DNA of 64,000 nucleotides from JBAZMA01 sp041649995 (lineage in GTDB: Bacteria > Omnitrophota > Gorgyraeia > Velamenicoccales > Velamenicoccaceae). Both the position numbers and the translations under genes were made by a program. The number at the start of each line of letters is the position of its first letter. Position 1 is the stretch's first letter. This document shows, piece after piece, positions 16,213-22,819 of the stretch. The notes below the pieces were generated by a model, which was given only the letters and a program-made list of their open reading frames with translations, was not told the DNA's origin and did no database searches. The stretch spans positions 1-64,000 of the forward strand of contig JBAZMA010000009.1 in NCBI GenBank assembly GCA_041649995.1. Direction: 5' to 3'.

Positions 16213-17295
16213 TCATGGGTTTTTTGAAACAGTCAGGACGGAATCCAGTTCTCCAAAAGGATTTTTCTCGCTGACAGGATTGGCGGGGTCTTCCAGCCAT
16301 TTCCCGTCCACGATAAAACGGTACTTATAGTTGCCGGGCTTCAAAGGGACCTCCCTTTTCCAGATCCCGTTGACCTTCGCCAGGCGCGAAGAATCATCCG
16401 CCACCCAGTTATTGAATTCTCCGACGACAAACACGCTTTCATCAACCTTTCCTGAGAACCGGAATTCAATCGGACAGAATTCGGACGTTTTCTTGCGGAC
16501 GATCTTTTTCATGGCCGCGGAGATCTTTTCCATCAGCGCCCCTTCGCCGGAAATGATCTCACGGGACAGGCTGAAATAATCCTTGGCCCCGCGGCTGTAT
16601 TTATCAAACGCGAAAATCGTCTTAGCCTCGGACTGGGATTCCTTGATCTTGACGTTGATATGAACGATGGTATTGAAAACCCTTGCTCCGAAGGTCTGCT
16701 TGATCTTGTTCAAGATCAGGAAAGAATGTCTTAGACGGGAATCGAAATTATTGACGAGGACCTTGTATTCCACTTTATGCCCCAGTCTCTCCCGGATCAA
16801 ATCAACGATCTCAACCAGACGTTGAACACCGTCAACGGAAAAACGGGACGCTTCCACGGGAATGATCATCTGATGGGAGGCCCGGATAGCGTTGACCGTC
16901 AAAAGCCCGAGGTTCGGAGGACAATCGATGAGGCAAAAATCATAATCTGAGGCCGTGTCCTTGAGGATGTCAAAAAGCCTGGATTCCCGGCCGATCTCAT
17001 CGGCCATTTCCTGGTCAATCGTCGAAAGCATGATATTCGACGGAGCCAGGTCAAAACAGGGCTGAACGTTCACAAGGATGCTTTTCAGGCCGCATTTATT
17101 TTTGCTGATCTTGGATAAACAGTCGTAAATGCCGATTTCGCGCTCAATGCCCAGCCCCATGGAGGCGTGCGCCTGCGGGTCCAAATCAATCAAAAGCGTC
17201 TTTTTGCCGTTCAAGGCAAGGGCCGCGGCCAGATTGCAGGCCGTTGTGGTTTTTCCGCATCCGCCTTTTTGATTGGCTACCGCAAATATCTCCAT
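16213..17295 (-). CDS. ParA-family ATPase fused to a CBM48 glycogen-binding domain
   Basis: Residues 1-260 are a ParA/Soj ATPase: deviant Walker A NQKGGCGKTT (K10 and K15), LLIDLDPQAHASMGLG, Walker B-like DFCLIDCPPNLGLLTVNAI and IIPVEASRFSVDGVQRL. Residues about 275-357 are a different domain, the early-set CBM48/AMPK-beta-type fold: IEFRFSGKVDESVFVVGEFNNW, GIWKREVPLKPGNYKYRFIVDGKWLEDP. W297 and W333 sit at the sugar-binding positions of the family. No ParB or centromere sites were seen. Together with the adjacent GH57 gene, it may position or partition a polyglucan store on the nucleoid; this is inference. SD TGGAGG precedes ATG at 17295. Confidence 0.9.
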   Translation of the reverse strand: MEIFAVANQKGGCGKTTTACNLAAALALNGKKTLLIDLDPQAHASMGLGIEREIGIYDCLSKISKNKCGLKSILVNVQPCFDLAPSNIMLSTIDQEMADEIGRESRLFDILKDTASDYDFCLIDCPPNLGLLTVNAIRASHQMIIPVEASRFSVDGVQRLVEIVDLIRERLGHKVEYKVLVNNFDSRLRHSFLILNKIKQTFGARVFNTIVHINVKIKESQSEAKTIFAFDKYSRGAKDYFSLSREIISGEGALMEKISAAMKKIVRKKTSEFCPIEFRFSGKVDESVFVVGEFNNWVADDSSRLAKVNGIWKREVPLKPGNYKYRFIVDGKWLEDPANPVSEKNPFGELDSVLTVSKNP

Positions 17296-17360
17296 AGCGC
17301 CTCCAGTCCTTTCTCGCTTTCGTCCCCCTTGCTTTCAGCATGAGGGATCATCAAAAAGTG

Positions 17361-17942
17361 TTATTTGACGAATTCTATTGCGTCTATGAAAAGAACGCCC
17401 TTTTTCGGACGCAGGTTCCATTCTTCTACCGTGAAAGCCAGTTGTCTGAGATTGGACCAGTCGCTGATGGATTGGAAGTTGCCGCAGGGGATGTCGATGC
17501 GCGTCCAGGAACGGCCTACGCTCTGAACGTAAAGACTGGAAGTTTCTTTGCGAGTATTGATGAGGCTCACCTTGATCGTTCCGTCCCTCGGGCTGTCTTC
17601 CCCGAGCAATCGCAGAGAGAATCGCAGTTTTCGATAACCGCGCAGGTCGATCTCCGGCATTTCCAGGGTCAGCGTTTCCACCTTGGACCCCGCGCTGCCG
17701 CTGAAATCGTAACTCAAACGGTACGGTCCGTCATGCTTGATCAAGGCAAGATTGCTGTCAACCTTCAGGACATCAATGCCCTGAAAACGCATGACTTTAA
17801 AACCGGCGACGGCCGCCAGAGAAATCATCACGACCAGCAATGCCCACAAACGGCGCGGGATCGCCTTCTTCTCTTTCTTTCTCGACGGCTTTTTTTTCTC
17901 AAAAAACGTCTTGGCTATGTGATCCGAAATTTCTTTTTTCAT
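17361..17942 (-). CDS. Membrane-anchored protein with possible carbohydrate-binding jelly roll
   Basis: 193 residues: a highly basic cytoplasmic N-terminus (KKKPSRKKEKKAIPRR), one transmembrane helix at about residues 32-50 (LWALLVVMISLAAVAGF), then an external beta-rich domain. The domain has the alternating pattern of a CBM11/CIA30-like galactose-binding fold: YRLSYDFSGSAGSKVETLTLEMPEIDLRGYRKLRFSLRL, RSWTRIDIPCGNFQ, GVLFIDAIEFV. It lies between the GH57 and ParA-CBM48 genes, all on one strand. A promoter -10 box overlaps its ATG, so translation may start downstream, for example at a TTG in the basic region. A sugar-binding role is inferred from fold and context. Confidence 0.6.
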   Translation of the reverse strand: MKKEISDHIAKTFFEKKKPSRKKEKKAIPRRLWALLVVMISLAAVAGFKVMRFQGIDVLKVDSNLALIKHDGPYRLSYDFSGSAGSKVETLTLEMPEIDLRGYRKLRFSLRLLGEDSPRDGTIKVSLINTRKETSSLYVQSVGRSWTRIDIPCGNFQSISDWSNLRQLAFTVEEWNLRPKKGVLFIDAIEFVK

Positions 17943-17968
17943 TGTAACACTAAAGCAGTGCTTGTCAA
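17941..17968 (-). promoter_or_regulatory. Near-consensus promoter upstream of the anchored protein/ParA-CBM48 genes
   Basis: Minus strand: -35 TTGACA (17963-17968), 16-nt spacer, -10 TACAAT (17941-17946). The -10 overlaps the annotated ATG at 17942, so the mRNA would begin inside the reading frame. Either the protein starts further downstream or the promoter mainly serves parA-CBM48 and the redox genes behind it. Confidence 0.5.
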
Positions 17969-18020
17969 TAACTTATGCCTCAAAATTCAACTCACAGGGC
18001 CTTCAGGAGATACGATTGTT

Positions 18021-19571
18021 TTACACGCTGGTGGGATCAAGGTTTTTATTCAAATCCCGGGGCGGTTCTTTGCCGATCAGCTTGTAGAAATTCTTCAGAT
18101 GTAAACGGTAAAGTTCGTCAAAATCAGCGTTTTTGTCCCCATACCACCAGAACCAGTCGCTGCCTTCCAAGACGTGGATTTGCTTCATGATCCTCTCGTC
18201 CTGCAAATGCTCGGGCGTGATCATCTGCCGCGCCTGGGCAAGGCATTCCCAGGCCGCGTTCTTGGCCGGATGTCCCATCCATTTATTCAGGGTCCCGTAA
18301 ATCCAGGATCCTGTGGCTATGCCCGGCAAACTGTGCCTGGCCGGATGATCCTTGAGATATTCCCTGAGAGTCACGGCCCGGGCATAGGTGCATTCGGAAA
18401 TCCTCTGATAAAGCGAAGACAAAAAATCCCTGCCGTCATTGCGGTAATACTCCCAGGCGTTCTCTCCGTCCAAAGCGATGGTGATCAGGCAATCCTCATC
18501 GCCGAAATATTCATGGATCTTTAGGATGTGGTGCATAAAATTATCAACGGCATCGTCGGCCCGCCAATGCTGATATTCAAACCCGATCAAATCGGAAAGG
18601 TATTTGTCCCTGAAGCAGACGTTCAGGCTTTCTTTTCCGATGGCCAGCCGGTAAGGCCGGTAAAGGAGCCGTCCGTCCCTTTTGACTTTCGTGACGGTGT
18701 TCCACAAAAGGGCCTCATCGGTCACGATCCAATTCAACCCCGCCTTCATCAGGACAGGCAGGATATCCATGGAAACCGCCTGTTCCGAAGGCCACATTCC
18801 GACCGGGATGTCCCCAAATCTCTTTTTATAAAAATCGACAGCCTCCTGGACATGCCAGATGGCGTCTTCAGGGCAGGAAAAAATGGTTTGAGGCAAGGGC
18901 GTCTGGGGATTGGCGTCCCTGGCGGCGAAAGAGGAAAACAATAAGGGGAGGATCGGATGGTAAAAAGGAGAAATGCTGACCTCCAGCCTCCCTTCCTCCT
19001 GAAGGCGCCGGTATGTCGGCAGGATACGCTTTAAAATCTCAAACTGTTTATCCAGGACCGCTCTCTTTTCCTGCTCGGTAAAATACCTTCCGCGCTTGAC
19101 CAGGGACGCCAGTTCAGGGTCCGCGGAACGGAAACTCGGGTCATACCAGGCCAGGTTGAACCAGACCTGCAGGTCCAGGTAATCCTGATCGGAAAAATCA
19201 TAATCAGAATGCTTTCTCAAAAAAAGCTCATAATACCGCGGATGTATGGAGATCACGCGGTTTAAATCCGTGCTGAAAAAATTCTCCCTGATAAAACGCC
19301 TGTCCTCCTGCGTCAAGTCCTGGACGCGCTTGTAGGAAAGCCTGAGGTATTTGTCCGTCATGCGCCCTAGGCTGTAATCCTCGATCTGCTCGATCAGGGA
19401 AGGCACGACATTGAAGGTTTGATGGACGTCCGGATAATCATCCAGAAAAAGCGCCATATCCAGATAATCCTTGATCCCATGCAGCCGCACCCAGGGCAAT
19501 TCCGCCTCCCCTGTGAGCAGGTTCTTGTAATACGGCTGGTGCATGTGAAAAACGAAAGCCAGATAAACCAT
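18021..19571 (-). CDS. Glycoside hydrolase family 57 protein
   Basis: From the ATG at 19571 the protein has 516 residues (a TTG at 19583 is possible). It shows the GH57 motifs: VYLAFVFHMHQPYYK (motif 1), TFNVVPSLIEQI (motif 2), GMWPSEQAVS with the nucleophile glutamate near residue 263 (motif 3), and LITIALDGENAWEYY with the acid/base aspartate near residue 368 (motif 4). The layout matches COG1449 alpha-amylase/alpha-mannosidase-type members. GH57 enzymes hydrolyse or rearrange alpha-glucans. No signal peptide is seen, so it is cytoplasmic, in keeping with turnover of an internal polyglucan. Many relatives are longer; this is a compact form. It is the first gene of the cluster that includes ParA-CBM48. 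Confidence 0.9.
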   Translation of the reverse strand: MVYLAFVFHMHQPYYKNLLTGEAELPWVRLHGIKDYLDMALFLDDYPDVHQTFNVVPSLIEQIEDYSLGRMTDKYLRLSYKRVQDLTQEDRRFIRENFFSTDLNRVISIHPRYYELFLRKHSDYDFSDQDYLDLQVWFNLAWYDPSFRSADPELASLVKRGRYFTEQEKRAVLDKQFEILKRILPTYRRLQEEGRLEVSISPFYHPILPLLFSSFAARDANPQTPLPQTIFSCPEDAIWHVQEAVDFYKKRFGDIPVGMWPSEQAVSMDILPVLMKAGLNWIVTDEALLWNTVTKVKRDGRLLYRPYRLAIGKESLNVCFRDKYLSDLIGFEYQHWRADDAVDNFMHHILKIHEYFGDEDCLITIALDGENAWEYYRNDGRDFLSSLYQRISECTYARAVTLREYLKDHPARHSLPGIATGSWIYGTLNKWMGHPAKNAAWECLAQARQMITPEHLQDERIMKQIHVLEGSDWFWWYGDKNADFDELYRLHLKNFYKLIGKEPPRDLNKNLDPTSV

Positions 19572-19722
19572 AGAATACGACAATACGGATAAAACGGATG
19601 AGAGAACGGTTAAAAAGAAACACCTGAAAGCGGCAGGCCTTTTTTCCTTAGAGCGGGCCCTTAAAATCGCTCTTGCCCCATGATATCAGGCATTTCGCTC
19701 ACGTTTCAGTTTAATGCTGCAT

Positions 19723-19751
19723 AGTTTACCATGCCTCAACCCCGACCGCAA
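19723..19751 (-). promoter_or_regulatory. Predicted promoter of the GH57 gene
   Basis: Minus strand: -35 TTGCGG (19746-19751), 17-nt spacer, -10 TAAACT (19723-19728) preceded by TGG (extended -10). The leader to the ATG at 19571 would be about 145 nt. Confidence 0.45.
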
Positions 19752-19765
19752 CGGTTAACTAACCG
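19752..19765. promoter_or_regulatory. Operator-like inverted repeat CGGTTA-AC-TAACCG
   Basis: A perfect 6-bp inverted repeat with a 2-nt centre directly abuts the -35 box of the predicted GH57 promoter. Its position fits a regulator-binding site. No matching regulator can be named. Confidence 0.4.
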
Positions 19766-19840
19766 CTTTGCCTCTCTTGATCCATGTCTTGAGATCGCGG
19801 CCCTTTATCGGCAGTTTTAAAGAAAGCTTGCGGTCAAATA

Positions 19841-19871
19841 AAAACCCCGGGGTTTTGCCCCGGGGTTTTTT
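19841..19871 (-). terminator. Rho-independent terminator of the porin gene
   Basis: Two CCCCGGGG octamers (19845-19852 and 19858-19865) pair around a 5-nt loop, flanked by A and T runs on both sides. It lies 20 nt beyond the porin stop and should work well in that direction; the flanks make it potentially bidirectional. Confidence 0.85.
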
Positions 19872-19890
19872 GAAACAAACGAACAGACTC

Positions 19891-21342
19891 TTAGAAACTG
19901 ACTTTGCAAGAAGCGATCGCTTCAGTGGCATTCTGCTTCTGCTTGTTGCCAGAAGAGTTGACACCGTCATACGCGCTCCCGGACCAGAACCAACCCGCCA
20001 GAAGACCGATCTGCACATCTTCTGTGTAGTTGTAGACGATATTGATGTCCAACTCTGAACCGAGCTCTTTCTTGTTAGCCAAGAACGAGTTTCCTGCACC
20101 GTCATAATCGTTCATGTCCAAAACGCCATTCTGAGAACTGGCTTTTGCCATCAACAGGTAGATATAGTCCAGCTGAACCCACACGTCTTCCATCGGGGAA
20201 AATTTACCCATCAGGTTGAAGTTGTGAGCATTGGACTGCGGATAGAGCGCGTTGATGATATGGCCATTGGTCTGATTCTCAAACATGGGATCCCATGCGT
20301 GGAAGGTCTTGCCAGATGAAGGCGGATTAGCAGAAGCATCTCTGTTCGCATCACCTGAGAAGTACGAATAGATCAAACCGAACGTGGGTTCGTACTTCCA
20401 GCCCGGGGTCGCCATGACAACAGTCTGGCTTGCCCACGCGCTGCGGTCTCTCTCCAAAACGCCTGTCGCAACAGCTCCAACAGGGCTGATCTTCGTACCA
20501 AACTGGTACGCGAGTTCCTGCTGGATGTTCAACTTGCTGGTCGGGTTCGTGCTGATACGTCCACCGATGGTATGAACCTGATCCAGCTTATCCACGGCGC
20601 CTGCAGCAATCCTCTTGGCGCTGCTGTCATCTTTAGACCAGAAATAACCTTCCACCAGCGTGTTCCACTTATCGGTCATCTGGTATCCGGCATTCACACC
20701 GTAGAGGTTAATCCAATCATTCGAATCTCCGCCTGTGATGGTGCTGTGGTCGATCACCGCGTAGACCATGTCGATAACGAGCGGATCGTAGTTCAATGTG
20801 GTACGGACAGCATCGAAGGACTTCCTGTAAGCCAGGTCGCCGTTAACGCCGCCGAAACCTGTTGCTTCCGCGTAATTGGTCGTTTGGTTCGTACCAATCC
20901 CACCGGAAACGGCATCCCTGTCAGGGTTACCCACGCCGTCACCAATGATCATGTCGTTACCAAAGTGCAGTTCCTGACGACCAACGGAAACTGTCAAAGG
21001 AGAATAGAGAAACTCCTTCAACGTAACGTAGGCCAGGTCAAGCTCAATGTTGGCATTGGAAACGGTGTTCTGTTCCCAATTTCTTTCATTGATCAACCTG
21101 ATCGTGGCCGCGACGTTATCCGTCAGATCGGCATCGATCCTGACGCGGACAACACTGTTAAAAACGCTGATGTTATCTTCATCTGTGACGCCATCACCCT
21201 TGGAAAGGTCGAAATCGCTGCGACCGATATAGCGGGCGAGGATATCACCGCTCACTTTAATATTCTGCACGGCAGCGAACGCAGGAACCGCTGCGGCAAA
21301 AACAAAGAGCGCGCAGAACAACATTATCAAGCGCTTACTCAT
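19891..21342 (-). CDS. Outer-membrane beta-barrel porin (alginate-export-like)
   Basis: 483 residues with a clear signal peptide (KRLIMLFCALFVFAAAVPAFA, cleavage about residue 23) and a barrel ending in Phe (ASCKVSF), the outer-membrane assembly signal. The mature part shows alternating amphipathic strands with RVRIDADLTDNVAATIRLINERNW and LYSPLTVSVGRQELHFGNDMIIGDG, which resemble the alginate-export porin family. The cargo is not predictable; alginate export is only the family label. The gene is monocistronic: a strong promoter with a 170-nt leader, SD AAAGGAGGG before ATG 21342, and a strong terminator. This pattern suggests an abundant envelope protein. Confidence 0.8.
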   Translation of the reverse strand: MSKRLIMLFCALFVFAAAVPAFAAVQNIKVSGDILARYIGRSDFDLSKGDGVTDEDNISVFNSVVRVRIDADLTDNVAATIRLINERNWEQNTVSNANIELDLAYVTLKEFLYSPLTVSVGRQELHFGNDMIIGDGVGNPDRDAVSGGIGTNQTTNYAEATGFGGVNGDLAYRKSFDAVRTTLNYDPLVIDMVYAVIDHSTITGGDSNDWINLYGVNAGYQMTDKWNTLVEGYFWSKDDSSAKRIAAGAVDKLDQVHTIGGRISTNPTSKLNIQQELAYQFGTKISPVGAVATGVLERDRSAWASQTVVMATPGWKYEPTFGLIYSYFSGDANRDASANPPSSGKTFHAWDPMFENQTNGHIINALYPQSNAHNFNLMGKFSPMEDVWVQLDYIYLLMAKASSQNGVLDMNDYDGAGNSFLANKKELGSELDINIVYNYTEDVQIGLLAGWFWSGSAYDGVNSSGNKQKQNATEAIASCKVSF

Positions 21343-21521
21343 CTTTTCCCTCCTTTAGGAATTATATATATATACTAGGAACTTACTGCTACCTGCCTAG
21401 GAGTTTCCATCTATAGTTATATCGCCAACGGTTTGACAACTTCCGGCTCGTTTTTATTCACCCCCTTCTGCGCCAGATTTAAGTCGTCTTTGGCGGTATA
21501 GCCAAATGAGTACGTTGTCTA

Positions 21522-21551
21522 TAAATACCATATATATCAAGAGGTTGTCAA
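21522..21551 (-). promoter_or_regulatory. Strong promoter of the porin gene
   Basis: Minus strand: -35 TTGACA (21546-21551), 18-nt spacer, -10 TATTTA (21522-21527) with an upstream TGG extended -10. The leader of about 170 nt ends with an SD AAAGGAGGG before the ATG at 21342. Confidence 0.6.
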
Positions 21552-21636
21552 TAATTTTTTGACTGGAAACCGGGCGGAACGGAGGGAATGGTTAAATTTA
21601 ACTAACCTCCGTCGAGAGGCGGGAAAGCGCTTTCTT

Positions 21637-22296
21637 TCAAAAAGCTCCTGAGGAAATAATTTTTTGGACAAAACCCTCCATACTGTTTTGAATGTCCACC
21701 AATTGAACTTGTGTTAAACCGGCGCCCAGTCCCACGCTCATCAACTCATCCCTTCGCAGGATATCGCCAGGGCTGTGAGAATCGCTGTTGACGCACATCC
21801 TGACCCCGAATTTCAGTGCCAGCTGCGCGACGTGGCCATTGCTGAGGCAATGCCCTTTTCGGCTGGTCAATTCAAAACTCACCCCTTTTTGCGCGGCTAA
21901 TTCCGCCTCCTGCGCGCTGATGAATCCGGGATGAGCCACCAGATCAACTCCCGCCTCAATCGCGGCACGAACGGTTCCTGGAAAAACCGGTTCCACAGGC
22001 GTCTCTCCATGGGCCACGATCCAGCGCACGCCATTCTTTCGCGCGAGCGCCACGCAATCATGAAATTGTTCCAAAGGCAAATGCGTAAGCTCAAGGCCCG
22101 GGATCACCTTGATCCTGTTGGCGGGCCAATGATGGCAAAATTCAACGATGGCTACGGACACGCTTTTGATATTGGACAAATCCACATGATCCGTGATGGC
22201 GATAGCCTTATATCCCTTCTCTTCATAACGCCTGGCCAATTCTGAAGGAAGAAGCTCTCCATCACTTAATAAGGAATGCGTATGCAGATCAAACAT
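21637..22296 (-). CDS. PHP-domain phosphatase (histidinol-phosphatase-like)
   Basis: 219 residues of the PHP superfamily: metal-binding DLHTHSLLSDGELLPSEL at the N-terminus, IAITDHVDLSNI, VIPGLELTHL, IVAHGETPVEP, DLVAHPGFISAQEA and MCVNSDSHSPGDIL. These supply the His/Asp/Glu ligands of the trinuclear site. The compact length fits PHP phosphoesterases, including the HisK-like histidinol phosphatase group and YcdX-like enzymes. The window contains no other histidine-biosynthesis gene, so the substrate is open. SD AGGAG precedes ATG. Confidence 0.8.
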   Translation of the reverse strand: MFDLHTHSLLSDGELLPSELARRYEEKGYKAIAITDHVDLSNIKSVSVAIVEFCHHWPANRIKVIPGLELTHLPLEQFHDCVALARKNGVRWIVAHGETPVEPVFPGTVRAAIEAGVDLVAHPGFISAQEAELAAQKGVSFELTSRKGHCLSNGHVAQLALKFGVRMCVNSDSHSPGDILRRDELMSVGLGAGLTQVQLVDIQNSMEGFVQKIISSGAF

Positions 22297-22819
22297 GTTA
22301 TCTCCTGTTTATCGGGTTAAGCTTTTCCTTATTATAAAGGCCCTTCCAATCAGGCCAAGTATAAAAAGGTTCAAAGTAGGTATTCAAAAGGACAATGTCG
22401 CTGGACAGGCTTAATTTCCAAATCCCAAACCCCAAATCCCAAATAAATCCCAATTTCCAATATCCAATGAGAAACCAACTTCGTTTTTCTGACTTCAGAC
22501 TTCGGATCTCTGACTTTGAATTTCTGAATTCCGACATCCGACTTCTGATTTCAGACTTCTGAATTCAGACGTCAGACATCAGATTTCCGACTTATCTCTT
22601 TTGCTATATGCTCTTCGCTCTTAGCCATAAGCCCATTCTTCATTTTTAATTCTTAATTGTTAATTGTTCTTAGTCCCACGTCCTCACGTCCTAGCCGCGG
22701 ATGCGGCGAACGTCCTAACGGTACTCTCGTCCCTCGTGCCTTCGTCCTTCCGTTTTCTGACTTCCGCCTTCCGTCTTCTGCCTTCTATTTTTGCCCTAAG
22801 CCATTCGCGCTACGCTAAG
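22297..22819. other. Intergenic stretch of degenerate short-period repeats
   Basis: No genuine gene is present. Read on the minus strand it is a mosaic of purine-rich, drifting ~8-nt repeats. One block (about 22488-22592) is built of GTCNGAA/ATCNGAA units and another (about 22413-22470) of GATTTGG/GGATTTG units. A third (about 22593-22668) has AATTAA/GAATT-type units and a fourth (about 22670-22790) has GAAGGC/GACGAAG-type units. A minus-strand open frame at 22298-22537 is a by-product of the repeats (SEFRNSKSEIRSLKSEKRS). A short hairpin GCCGC-GGAT-GCGGC lies at 22694-22707. Confidence 0.8.
22413..22790 (-). repeat. Mosaic of ~8-nt degenerate tandem repeats
   Basis: Four adjoining blocks with different unit sequences but a similar period near 8 nt and strong purine bias on the minus strand. 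The units are imperfect, so it is not a simple microsatellite. Similar low-complexity blocks are familiar from intergenic DNA of several uncultured phyla, but their origin is not established. Confidence 0.7.

Noticed and set aside
22298..22537. 79-residue frame in the repeat region
   Set aside because: It is produced by short-period repeats (SEIRSLKSEKRS) and is a known artefact type, not a protein.
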